Source of the DNA: Deltaproteobacteria bacterium
Lineage (GTDB): Bacteria; Desulfobacterota; Binatia; UTPRO1
Assembly: GCA_029262315.1 (NCBI GenBank)
Contig: JAJCZP010000277.1
Span: 1-45,219, forward strand
Direction of reading: 5' to 3'
DNA length: 45,219 nt
Under the pieces are notes generated by a model. It ran no database searches. It had not been told where the DNA came from and was given only the letters and a program-made list of their open reading frames with translations. The translations under genes were made by a program, and so were the position numbers. Below are positions 38,123 to 45,219 of this stretch, piece by piece (position 1 is the stretch's first letter; each line of letters begins with the position of its first letter).

Positions 38123-39442
38123 ATGCCCTGGTTGTTCCTGCTGGCGACCCTCGTCGGAGCGATATTCACCTACAATACCGTGCGCCCCACATACGCCGGG
38201 GCCCACCGGGCAGTGATCAGCTTCTTTGCCGGCTGGATCACGAGCGAGCTCGCGCTCCATCATATTCTCTGGCAGGCGATTGCCACGGCGATCTTCATCT
38301 GGGGCGGCGCGTTGGCCGCATGGCCTGGGGAGCTGGCACTCGTCATCACGATCGTGTCCTGGGGCGTCCTCGGATTCGAGTGGTCGGAGGGACGCCACGC
38401 GGGCACGACCGTCGAACGCGCGCTCCGCACCGCCTTTGGCAACGACTACGCGAGCAGTATCGCAGACGATCTGGCAGGGAGGCTCACCGACGACGTCGAT
38501 TGGCGACGGATCGTGCTTCCATTCCCGATCCGTCGCCCAACCGTGCAACGCATTCGCAACATCCGCTTCGCTCGCGCGGCGGGTGTCGATCTCGACCTCG
38601 ATGTGTACAAACCACGGAGCGGGGCCGCCGACTGCCCCGTGCTACTGCAGATCCACGGCGGCGCCTGGGTGGTCGGCACCAAGGACGAGCAAGGCCTCCC
38701 CCTCATGATGCACATGGCCGAACGCGGCTGGGTGTGTGTGAGCGTCAACTATCGGCTGAGCCCACACGCGACATTCCCCGACCACCTCATCGATCTCAAG
38801 CGCGCCCTCGCCTGGGTCCGCGCACACGGCCGCGAATATGGCGCCGATCCCGATTTCGTCGTCGTGACGGGAGGGTCGGCAGGCGGGCATCTCGCGGCGC
38901 TGATGGCCCTCACCATGAACGATCCGGAATACCAACCCGGGTTCGAAGACGTGGACACCTCGCTCGACGCGTGTGTGCCATTCTACGGCGTCTACGACTT
39001 CGCCAATCGCAACCAGCTCAGCCACCACGGGGGACAGCAAGATCTGCTCGAGAAGCAAGTGATGAAAGCCTCGGTAGAGGAAGCACCCGAAGCCTACGAC
39101 AAGGCATCCCCAGTTGCCCGCTTGCGAACGTCGGCCCCGCCGTTCCTCGTGATCCACGGCGATCGCGACACCCTCGTACCGGTCGAGGAAGCGCGCCGTT
39201 TCGTCACCGAGTTCCGCCGCCAAGCGCACGAACGTATCGCCTACGCCGAAATCCCTGGAGCCCAGCACGCGTTCGAGATCTTCCCGTCGCTCCGGACCGC
39301 GGGGGTCGTGCAGGCCGTCGCGCGCTTTCTCATGTATCGGTACAGCGCGCATCTTGCAGCGCGCGACCGCAGTCGGTCAGCGTCGGACAGTGGCAGCGAC
39401 GCAACGCCTCGAGCACCTGTCGCATCTCCTGCGCCTCTTTGA
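38123..39442 (+). CDS. HSL-type alpha/beta-hydrolase esterase with N-terminal membrane segments
   Basis: About 439 residues. The N-terminal third has hydrophobic helices (PWLFLLATLVGAIF, ATAIFIWGGALAAW, LALVITIVSWGVLGFEW). The hydrolase domain has HGGAW (oxyanion), the nucleophile GGSAGGH, Asp in HGDRDTLV and His in GAQHAFE, as in hormone-sensitive-lipase-like esterases. It probably sits at the membrane and acts on lipophilic esters. I use ATG 38123; an upstream TTG at 38066 (preceded by GAGGG) would add 19 residues. Its last 113 bases overlap the convergent MerR gene, and the final residues look unconserved. Confidence 0.9.
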   Translation: MPWLFLLATLVGAIFTYNTVRPTYAGAHRAVISFFAGWITSELALHHILWQAIATAIFIWGGALAAWPGELALVITIVSWGVLGFEWSEGRHAGTTVERALRTAFGNDYASSIADDLAGRLTDDVDWRRIVLPFPIRRPTVQRIRNIRFARAAGVDLDLDVYKPRSGAADCPVLLQIHGGAWVVGTKDEQGLPLMMHMAERGWVCVSVNYRLSPHATFPDHLIDLKRALAWVRAHGREYGADPDFVVVTGGSAGGHLAALMALTMNDPEYQPGFEDVDTSLDACVPFYGVYDFANRNQLSHHGGQQDLLEKQVMKASVEEAPEAYDKASPVARLRTSAPPFLVIHGDRDTLVPVEEARRFVTEFRRQAHERIAYAEIPGAQHAFEIFPSLRTAGVVQAVARFLMYRYSAHLAARDRSRSASDSGSDATPRAPVASPAPL

Positions 39443-39731
39443 TGCGCGCCGCGATCTGCTCCAACTTCCGCTCGGTGAACTTCTGCCACCGGGCCGAGGG
39501 TGGGGTCTTGCGGGCGAAGCCGTGCAGCAACATCCGCGTCTCGGCGATCGTGAAGCCGGCGCGCTGCGCCAGCTCGACTACGGACAGCCGCTCGATGATC
39601 GACGGGTCGTAGATCCGCCGGCCGTTCCGCCGCAGTGGACGGGGGAGCAGTCCGACACTCTCGTAGTAGCGAATCGCCGAGGCTCGGAGCCCCGCGCGGC
39701 GTCCCACCTCACCGATCGTCCATTCAGTCAT
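39330..39731 (-). CDS. MerR-family regulator with C-terminal Cys cluster
   Basis: 133 residues. MerR winged HTH at 1-70 (TIGEVGRRAGLRASAIRYYESVGLLP), a dimerising coiled coil at about 75-110, then CHCPTLTDC (Cys113, 115, 121) and Cys130. The C-x-C-x5-C part resembles SoxR, but the first Cys of the SoxR CxxC is absent, so a [2Fe-2S] cluster cannot be assumed; a metal or thiol sensor is possible. AGGAGG lies before ATG 39731. An operator-like palindrome sits 13 bases upstream. The 3' end overlaps the esterase by 113 bp. Confidence 0.93.
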   Translation of the reverse strand: MTEWTIGEVGRRAGLRASAIRYYESVGLLPRPLRRNGRRIYDPSIIERLSVVELAQRAGFTIAETRMLLHGFARKTPPSARWQKFTERKLEQIAARIKEAQEMRQVLEALRRCHCPTLTDCGRALQDARCTDT

Positions 39732-39744
39732 GTGATCCCTCCTA

Positions 39745-39764
39745 ACCTCAAGTACCCTTGAGGT
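39745..39764. promoter_or_regulatory. MerR/SoxR-type palindromic operator
   Basis: ACCTCAAG-TACC-CTTGAGGT: perfect 8-bp arms around a 4-base spacer. The inner 18 bases CCTCAAGTACCCTTGAGG share both arms with the Escherichia coli soxS operator (CCTCAAGTTAACTTGAGG), and MerR-type sites of this form normally lie between -35 and -10 elements with long spacing. It sits between the MerR gene and the divergent acyl-CoA synthetase (ATG 39839). Confidence 0.8.
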
Positions 39765-39838
39765 CCTAGCCCAGTGGATCGAGCTTGCGAAGACCGTGCG
39801 GTGGCGCTGCGGCGCTGGCGTCGGTATACGTCCGCCCT

Positions 39839-41389
39839 ATGAGCGAACTCGGATTCTGGAAGCTGGCCCCCACCGACCCCACCCACCTCGCCATCGTCGA
39901 GCCCGACGGCCGAGAGATCTCGGCGGGTGAACTCCTCGCCGACTGCAATCGCGTCGTCCACGCCCTTCGTGGACTCGGCCTGAAGCAGGGCGACGCAGTG
40001 GCCACCGTATTGCCGAACTCGGCTACCATGATGGAGATCTACCTCGCCGTCACGCAGGCCGGTTTCTACCTCGTCCCCATCAACCATCACCTGACCGCGC
40101 CAGAGATCGCGTACATTCTGGAAAACTGTGAGGCCAAAGCTTTCGTCGCCCACGAGCGCTTTGCCGACGTTAGCCGCAGCGCCGCTGACGAGGCCAAGCT
40201 TCCGCCCGAAGGCCGCCTTGCCGTCGGTACGATTCCCGGCTTCCGCTCCTACGAAGAATGGAAGCAGGCGGCACCGGCCGACCCACCAACCGACCGCGCC
40301 GCCGGCCAGGTCATGAACTACACGTCGGGAACGACGGGGCGCCCGAAAGGCGTGCGGCGGAAGCTCATCGACATGAGCCCGGACGATGTGGCGAGCTTGT
40401 TCTCGCTGTTCCTCGCCATGTTCGGCATCACACCACACGACGACGGTGTGCATCTCGTCGGCTCCCCCCTGTACCACACCGCGGTTCTGGTGTTCGCGGG
40501 CTCGTCACTGCATTTCGGTCACACCGTCGTGCTGATGGACAAGTGGAGCCCCGAAGGCTCGCTCGGCGTCATGCAACAGCACAAGGTCACGACCAGCCAC
40601 ATGGTGCCGACGCAGTTCCACCGACTCCTGGCGCTTCCCGAGGACGTGCGCGGCAAATACGACGTCTCGTCAGCGCGCCACATGGTGCACGCTGCGGCGC
40701 CCTGCCCGATCGAGATCAAGCGCCGTATGCTCGATTGGTGGGGGCCATGTATCTACGAGTACTACGCGGCGAGCGAAGGCGGCGGCACGCTGGTGACGCC
40801 CGAGCAGTGGTTGAAGTATCCTGGGACCGTCGGCACCGCCTGGCCCACCTCCGAGATCCGCATTCTCGACGATGAAGGTAAGGACCGCCCAATGGGCGAG
40901 CCCGGCACCGTCTACATGAAGCTCGGGACTCAGGACTTCGAATACCACGGCGACAAGGGCAAGACCGACGCCAACCGCCGCGAGGGTTTCTTCACCGTCG
41001 GTGACATCGGCTACCTGAACGAGGAGAACTTCCTCTTCCTGTGCGACCGGAAGATCGACATGATCATCTCCGGGGGCGCGAACATCTATCCGTCAGAGGT
41101 CGAAGGCGAGCTCCTGAACCACCCGAAGGTCGGCGACGCCGCCGTGTTCGGCATTCCCGACGAGGACTGGGGCGAGCAGGTCAAGGCCGTCATCGAGCCG
41201 GCGCCTGGTATCGCCGCCAGCCCCGAACTTGCGGATGAGATCATGGCCTTCTGCCGCGAGCGCGTCGCCAAGTTCAAATGTCCGAAATCGATCGACTTCG
41301 TCGAGGAGATGCCGCGCGATCCGAACGGCAAGCTGTACAAGCGGAAGCTCCGGGATCCGTACTGGGAGAATCGGGAACGCGCGATCTAA
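39839..41389 (+). CDS. Acyl-CoA synthetase (AMP-forming, FadD-type)
   Basis: 516-residue ANL-superfamily ligase that activates a carboxylic acid to its CoA thioester. P-loop YTSGTTGRPKGV, aromatic/adenine loop YEYYAASEGGG, ATP-binding GFFTVGDIGYL, hinge CDRKIDMIISGGANIYPSEVE and catalytic Lys in PNGKLYKRKLRDPYW are all present. The substrate is unknown; the fold resembles fatty- or steroid-acid ligases. ATG 39839 (MSELGFWKLAP). There is no ribosome binding site, and TATACG at 39825-39830 suggests a leaderless start. The MerR palindrome lies 75 bp upstream. Confidence 0.95.
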   Translation: MSELGFWKLAPTDPTHLAIVEPDGREISAGELLADCNRVVHALRGLGLKQGDAVATVLPNSATMMEIYLAVTQAGFYLVPINHHLTAPEIAYILENCEAKAFVAHERFADVSRSAADEAKLPPEGRLAVGTIPGFRSYEEWKQAAPADPPTDRAAGQVMNYTSGTTGRPKGVRRKLIDMSPDDVASLFSLFLAMFGITPHDDGVHLVGSPLYHTAVLVFAGSSLHFGHTVVLMDKWSPEGSLGVMQQHKVTTSHMVPTQFHRLLALPEDVRGKYDVSSARHMVHAAAPCPIEIKRRMLDWWGPCIYEYYAASEGGGTLVTPEQWLKYPGTVGTAWPTSEIRILDDEGKDRPMGEPGTVYMKLGTQDFEYHGDKGKTDANRREGFFTVGDIGYLNEENFLFLCDRKIDMIISGGANIYPSEVEGELLNHPKVGDAAVFGIPDEDWGEQVKAVIEPAPGIAASPELADEIMAFCRERVAKFKCPKSIDFVEEMPRDPNGKLYKRKLRDPYWENRERAI

Positions 41390-41415
41390 GCCGGACGAGA
41401 CGCGCGAGCACCAGT

Positions 41416-42264
41416 CTACGTAGCGCTGCGCCAGGCGGAGACGTCGAGATCCCACTCGCTTTCCAGTCGTTCGATCTCCGGCTCGAACAACCGAGCTAGA
41501 CGCGCCCGTGTTTCCGCGTTCATGGGGACGTAGGGCTGACGGCGGAGATTGATCCGATCGACGAGCCGAGCGAGCTTTGGAATGGGTCTACGCAACGGAG
41601 CGACCAGGCGTTGGCCGCGGGGCCACCGCGGGGCACGGGCGCGATTCACCGGCGTCGGGGACCAGGTAAACCCAGCGGGGTCGATATCGAGAAACGCGCC
41701 GAGTCGCGCGCAGACCGCAGCGCGGTCCGCACTCCAGTCGTCGAGGAGTACGAGCATGATGCGCTCCCGCGGGAAGTGGGCGCGGAAACGCGCCAGCTGC
41801 CCCGCGTAGCGACCACGGTCGACATAGCTGTAGGTCCGCCTCGCATGCGCATTTCCACATAGCCGCTGGGCCTCGAGATCCAGCGCTTGCTCGAAGGTAC
41901 GATCCTCCCAGCCGTAACGCACTTCGTGCCAGTAGTGACTATAGGCACGCTCCACCGGGTCGCGGAGGAGAAACAGGAGGCGTACGTCCCCGAGTGTCTC
42001 GTAAATGCGGCCCGGCACCTCGGGGAGGTAGATGTAGAGTGGACTCGTTTGCGCGACGACCTTCTGCCCGTTCCAATCGCGGAAGTACTTCTCGTACCAG
42101 TCCAAACCCTGCGCGTAGTTTGCGTCGTTGTCGAAGTAGTGCAGTTCCTGCGGGCGTACGGGCAGGAACACATCGGGATGGGTCTCGAGCATCTTGTGCG
42201 CGGAGGTCGTTCCCGACTTCTGCACGCCGCCGAGTATCAGATTCGGTAGCGGCATCGACACCAT
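41416..42264 (-). CDS. Sulfotransferase (PAPS-dependent, PF00685-like)
   Basis: About 282 residues. The 5'-phosphosulfate loop is GGVQKSGTTSAHKML and the 3'-phosphate loop is LLFLLRDPVERAYSHYWHEV, as in heparan-sulfate-type and NDST-type sulfotransferases. It would transfer sulfate to a carbohydrate or lipid. I start at ATG 42264 (MVSMPLPNLIL), where conservation begins; ATG 42255 is three codons later, and the extension to 42402 is unconserved. No strong ribosome binding site. Convergent with the acyl-CoA synthetase (26-bp gap). Confidence 0.9.
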   Translation of the reverse strand: MVSMPLPNLILGGVQKSGTTSAHKMLETHPDVFLPVRPQELHYFDNDANYAQGLDWYEKYFRDWNGQKVVAQTSPLYIYLPEVPGRIYETLGDVRLLFLLRDPVERAYSHYWHEVRYGWEDRTFEQALDLEAQRLCGNAHARRTYSYVDRGRYAGQLARFRAHFPRERIMLVLLDDWSADRAAVCARLGAFLDIDPAGFTWSPTPVNRARAPRWPRGQRLVAPLRRPIPKLARLVDRINLRRQPYVPMNAETRARLARLFEPEIERLESEWDLDVSAWRSAT

Positions 42265-42389
42265 ATCTAAGAAGGGGCCGAGACCCGTCAAGCTCCGCCG
42301 TCTGGAGGGACCGCACCGGGGGTCGGCGGCGTCGATCGATACGCCCCCTATCCGCCCATCATTGCCGCGCCGTCGTCGCGACGGGGGCC

Positions 42390-42428
42390 TTGTTTCCGGC
42401 ATGCGAGTTTTATATCATCACCGTGATG
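42390..42428 (+). promoter_or_regulatory. Predicted leaderless promoter and dyad at the TetR start
   Basis: -35 TTGTTT (42390-42395), 17-base spacer, -10 TATCAT (42413-42418, five of six consensus). Transcription would begin at or next to the ATG at 42426, so the message would be leaderless; no Shine-Dalgarno is present. A 13-bp dyad CATCAC-C-GTGATG (42416-42428) overlaps the -10 and the start codon and is a natural autoregulatory site. Confidence 0.5.
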
Positions 42429-43076
42429 CCAAAAGTGGTTGATCATGATGCGCGCCGCGCGGAGATCGCCGGAGCCGCCGCGCGGGCTGTCGACGAATAC
42501 GGTCTGGATCGGGTCCGGTTGACTGATGTTGCAAGGGCCGCCGGCTGCACGACCGGATCGATCGGGCACTATTTCCCAGGCAAGGACGCGGTGCTGATCG
42601 CCGCGCTCGAGCACGCCTTGGCCGGCATCGTGGTTTCGGGGGCCGAAGGAGAGGCGGGGATCGACCTTGCGGGTGCGTCCGCATTCATCGAGCACGTCTG
42701 CGCATTCCTACCGATCACCGAATCCAATCAGCGCTACTGGCGGATCTGGCTCGCGTTCTGCGGTCGCGCCGCCCACGATCCGCGACTGGCGCGGGTTCAT
42801 CAACGCGCCTACGCGGAGCTACAGCGCGGATTGCTCGACGGCATGAGCGCGCGCGGTCTGGATCGTCTCCCGGAACTCGGCGATCTCGAGGACACCGCGG
42901 CGGCGGTGATGGCCGTCCTGGACGGAGTGGGACTGCGCGCGGTACTCGAGCCCGACGAGTGGCCGGTCGAGCGCCAACGCACCGTGGTCTCGACTCTGCT
43001 TTCGGCCGTGCTCGCGTCGCAGCAGCCGACAACATCATCAACGCGAACGCATACAACTCAGGAGAACGCACGATGA
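42426..43076 (+). CDS. TetR-family regulator (BetI-like)
   Basis: 216 residues. HTH at about 10-57 (RRAEIAGAAARAVDEYGLDRVRL, DVARAAGCTTGSIGHYFPGKDAVL), the C-terminal domain as in the TetR_C_6/BetI-like group, including WLAFCGRAAHDPRL. The start ATG 42426 follows from the HTH alignment; there is no ribosome binding site. It shares ATGA (43073-43076) with the phytanoyl-CoA dioxygenase-like gene, so it likely controls that gene in response to its substrate. Divergent from the sulfotransferase. Confidence 0.9.
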   Translation: MPKVVDHDARRAEIAGAAARAVDEYGLDRVRLTDVARAAGCTTGSIGHYFPGKDAVLIAALEHALAGIVVSGAEGEAGIDLAGASAFIEHVCAFLPITESNQRYWRIWLAFCGRAAHDPRLARVHQRAYAELQRGLLDGMSARGLDRLPELGDLEDTAAAVMAVLDGVGLRAVLEPDEWPVERQRTVVSTLLSAVLASQQPTTSSTRTHTTQENAR

Positions 43077-43987
43077 GTTTGAAAACATTCGACCCCGATA
43101 CGACCGCATCGACGATCGCCGAGACCTTGAAGCACGACGGCGCCTGCATCGTCCGCGATGCCCTACCGCTCGAACAGCTCGACCGCATCAATGCCGGCAT
43201 CGCCGGCTGGATCGAGAAATCCCAAACGGGTGGCGACGAATTCACGGGTCGCCGGACCAAGCGCACCGGTGCCCTGATCGCGCGCGTACCGGCGACGCAT
43301 GACGCCATCATGCACCCGCTGGTGCTGGACGCCGCCAGAAATTTCCTGGCCCCCTACAGTGCGGCGATCCAGCTGCACCTCACGCAAACGATCGCCATCC
43401 TCCCGGGTCAAACCGCGCAGGTGCTGCATCGGGATCGGCTGGCGTGGGGCACCTACATGCCAGCGACGATCGAACCGCAATTCAATACGATCTGGGCGCT
43501 CACCGATTTCACCGAAGAGAATGGCGCGACGCACGTCGTGCCGGGCAGCAACCAGTGGCCGATGGACCGCGATGCGGCGCCGGATCAAAGCCTGCAGGCC
43601 AAGATGAGCCGCGGCTCGGTGCTGTGCTACTCGGGCTCGGTCATCCACGGGGGTGGCGCGAACCGCTCACAGGCGCCGCGCGTCGGCATGAACATCACGT
43701 ACGCGCTCGCATGGCTGCGTCAGGAAGAGAACCAGTACCTGTCGTGCCCGCCGCACATCGCCAAGGGGCTGCCGCCCGCGCTCACCGATCTGATGGGCTA
43801 TACGATGGGCAGCTACGCGCTCGGGTACTACGCAAGCCCAGAGATGATCGACGGCCTCCCGGATACGCTACCGCCGGAAGTGGCGCTCGGGCGCATGCCG
43901 ACGTCCATCCCCGGCAACGCTCTGATCGGTGAAGCCGACGACACCGAGACCGCCGCGTTCCTCACGGAGCTGGCAACGCTCAAGTGA
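43073..43987 (+). CDS. Phytanoyl-CoA dioxygenase (PhyH)-family Fe(II)/2-oxoglutarate oxygenase
   Basis: 304 residues with the double-stranded beta-helix of PhyH enzymes. Iron ligands: HxD in VLHRDRL (His119, Asp121) and the distal His in VIHGGGANRS (His192); Arg198 or Arg203 is the likely 2-oxoglutarate anchor. Such enzymes hydroxylate unactivated C-H bonds, for example in branched fatty acids. ATG 43073 has CAGGAG at correct distance, and the start overlaps the TetR stop. Confidence 0.92.
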   Translation: MSLKTFDPDTTASTIAETLKHDGACIVRDALPLEQLDRINAGIAGWIEKSQTGGDEFTGRRTKRTGALIARVPATHDAIMHPLVLDAARNFLAPYSAAIQLHLTQTIAILPGQTAQVLHRDRLAWGTYMPATIEPQFNTIWALTDFTEENGATHVVPGSNQWPMDRDAAPDQSLQAKMSRGSVLCYSGSVIHGGGANRSQAPRVGMNITYALAWLRQEENQYLSCPPHIAKGLPPALTDLMGYTMGSYALGYYASPEMIDGLPDTLPPEVALGRMPTSIPGNALIGEADDTETAAFLTELATLK

Positions 43988-44047
43988 ACGCCCCGTAGAC
44001 GAGCTGTCGCAACGGCCGAACACACCGCGTTCGAGTTGACCAAACGC

Positions 44048-44070
44048 TAGCGCTCAGAATCTGGGCGTTA
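44048..44070. terminator. Weak bidirectional stem-loop between convergent genes
   Basis: TAGCGCTCAG-AAT-CTGGGCGTTA forms a 10-bp stem with two G-T wobbles and a 3-base loop, in the 127-bp space between the PhyH-type gene and the convergent LLM gene. No long T-run, so the call is tentative. Confidence 0.35.
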
Positions 44071-44114
44071 CCCCCGCCGCCGCGAGCCCCGCTTCGCTTG
44101 CTCCGCCTCCGATT

Positions 44115-45164
44115 CTACAGCAACTCCGTCAGGTCACGGATCAGGCTGAGCTGTCGATCCGCATGGCGGGCATCGAGGCTCATCAGCAGGGTGAAGTCGA
44201 TGTCGAGCGCCTTCCATTGAGCGATTTGATCGCGCATGTGCTCCTTGGAACCGAGAAGCGCGAGTTGATCGATCAGATCGTTCGGGATCGCGGCGGCCGC
44301 CTCTTGCTTCTTGCCGGCGAGGTAGAGGTCCTGGATGCCCGCAGTCGCATCCTCGAATCCGTACCGATCGATGGCGTTCTTGTGAAAGTTCTGGCCCTTC
44401 GCGCCCATGCCTCCGATGTAGAGAGCGAGATACGGGCGGACCTCGTCGCGGCACGCGTCCAGGTCGGTGCCCGGCACGATGGGTTGCATGACGTAGATCC
44501 CAAAGTCTTTGATCGACTTGCCGTTTCCCGCCTTTGCGAACCCCGCCTCGAGCTTCCCCCTGTACACACGGTCGAAGTGCAGCGGCGATAGCAGCATCGC
44601 GAGCCAGCCGTCGGCGATCTCCGCCGTCTGCTCGATGTTCTTCGGCCCTTCGGCGCCGACCACGATCGGAATGTCGGGGCGGCCGTGAAGAATACTCTTG
44701 AGCGGCTTCCCAAGGCCGACGGAGCCTTCGCCCCTGAAGGGGATCTGGTAGTGCTGACCATCGTACGACACGGGAGCCTCGCGCGCGAAGATGTCGCGCA
44801 TGATGCCGATGTACTCGCGCATGCGGCCAAGCGGACGCTGGTACGGCATGCCGTACCAACCCTCGACCACCTGCGGCCCTGACACGCCGAGGCCAAGAAT
44901 CATTCGCCCGCCGCTCAGCTGGTCCAGGGTGATCGCCGCCATGGCGGTCGCCGCAGGCGCACGCGCCGAGAGTTGCATGATACCGGTCGCCAACTTCAAC
45001 GTACGCGTGTGCGCACCGATCCAAGCCAGCGGTGTCAGCGCATCGGAGCCGTAGGCCTCGGCGGTCCACACCGAGTCGCACCCCATCGCTTCCGCTTCTT
45101 TGATTTGCTCAAGCGGCAGCGACATGGACCGCCCCGAGTATCCAAGATTGATCCCAAGCTTCAT
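44115..45164 (-). CDS. LLM-class F420-dependent oxidoreductase
   Basis: 349 residues of the luciferase-like family. MKLGINLGYSGRSMSL, CDSVWTAEAYGSDALTPLAWI, LKLATGIMQLSARAPAATAMAA, LGLGVSGPQVVEGWYG and IPIVVGAEGPKNIEQTAEIADGWL fit the F420-dependent LLM group close to the methylenetetrahydromethanopterin reductase (Mer) relatives. AAAGGA precedes ATG 45164. The final 55 bases of the window are its upstream region. Substrate unknown. Confidence 0.95.
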   Translation of the reverse strand: MKLGINLGYSGRSMSLPLEQIKEAEAMGCDSVWTAEAYGSDALTPLAWIGAHTRTLKLATGIMQLSARAPAATAMAAITLDQLSGGRMILGLGVSGPQVVEGWYGMPYQRPLGRMREYIGIMRDIFAREAPVSYDGQHYQIPFRGEGSVGLGKPLKSILHGRPDIPIVVGAEGPKNIEQTAEIADGWLAMLLSPLHFDRVYRGKLEAGFAKAGNGKSIKDFGIYVMQPIVPGTDLDACRDEVRPYLALYIGGMGAKGQNFHKNAIDRYGFEDATAGIQDLYLAGKKQEAAAAIPNDLIDQLALLGSKEHMRDQIAQWKALDIDFTLLMSLDARHADRQLSLIRDLTELL

Positions 45165-45219
45165 GCTACGAATTCCTTTCGCAGGCTGCCTGAAGACAGC
45201 GTTTGCTCACGACCTCGAT

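Noticed and set aside
32503-45164. A single secondary-metabolite gene cluster
   Set aside because: No polyketide synthase, NRPS or terpene cyclase is present; genes lie in several small opposite-strand units with their own regulators.

Overview
This 45 kb window comes from a GC-rich, Gram-negative-like bacterium. Several features point to an environmental lineage such as the Binatota or another deltaproteobacterium-related group. They are an F420 biosynthesis gene (cofC) together with two luciferase-like F420-type oxidoreductases, a membrane pyrophosphatase, large cysteine-rich secreted proteins, MMPL/RND exporters, many acyl-CoA enzymes, and alanine-zipper and other lipoproteins. This placement is an inference, because the window contains no rRNA or other marker gene. 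I see no tRNA or rRNA gene, CRISPR array, insertion sequence or phage gene.

Region by region. 1-6.2 kb: the N-terminus of a ferredoxin, a D,D-carboxypeptidase homologue that has lost all three catalytic motifs and has a repeat-encoded leader, a K+-dependent-type membrane pyrophosphatase, a small exported protein, a groEL without groES, and an alanine-zipper lipoprotein closed by a very strong terminator. 6.2-10.9 kb: a leftward block of rsmD, coaD and an aspartate aminotransferase (overlapping genes), then two zinc alcohol dehydrogenases. 11-17.1 kb: cofC, a YgfZ-type protein, an RND exporter fused to a cyclic-nucleotide-binding domain, a MenB/BadI-type crotonase, and a Rieske plus ABM-monooxygenase pair. 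17.2-24.2 kb: a regulatory block with a degenerate sigma-54-type AAA+ regulator divergent from an orphan NarL-type response regulator, then a HAD phosphatase, a TrmB-type regulator translationally coupled to a class IV aminotransferase, a small hypothetical gene, an ArnT-type glycosyltransferase and another hypothetical gene.

24.3-32.2 kb is enriched in exported proteins: a lipoprotein, an MFS permease, a small Cys-rich protein built from Cx10Cx3C modules, an exported split-barrel flavin/F420-type protein, a delta3-delta2-enoyl-CoA isomerase, an MRJP/yellow-type protein, and an 805-residue protein with about 60 cysteines that contains an internal duplication. 32.5-45.2 kb is a catabolic region: TetR, LLM oxidoreductase, an operon of NTF2-like protein, metallo-beta-lactamase, ferredoxin and SDR, a serine beta-lactamase-like hydrolase, an HSL-type esterase, MerR with an operator resembling the soxS box, an acyl-CoA synthetase, a sulfotransferase, a TetR-PhyH pair, and a second LLM oxidoreductase.

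The enzymes suggest breakdown of hydrophobic carboxylic, alicyclic or steroid-like substrates through CoA thioesters, with F420-linked redox steps. The window has no single classic gene cluster. Its most unusual content is the set of near-perfect palindromes sitting on regulator start regions (TrmB, MerR, two TetRs, the AAA+/response-regulator pair), the degenerate enzymes (D,D-carboxypeptidase, AAA+ activator), and the Cys-rich secretome genes.
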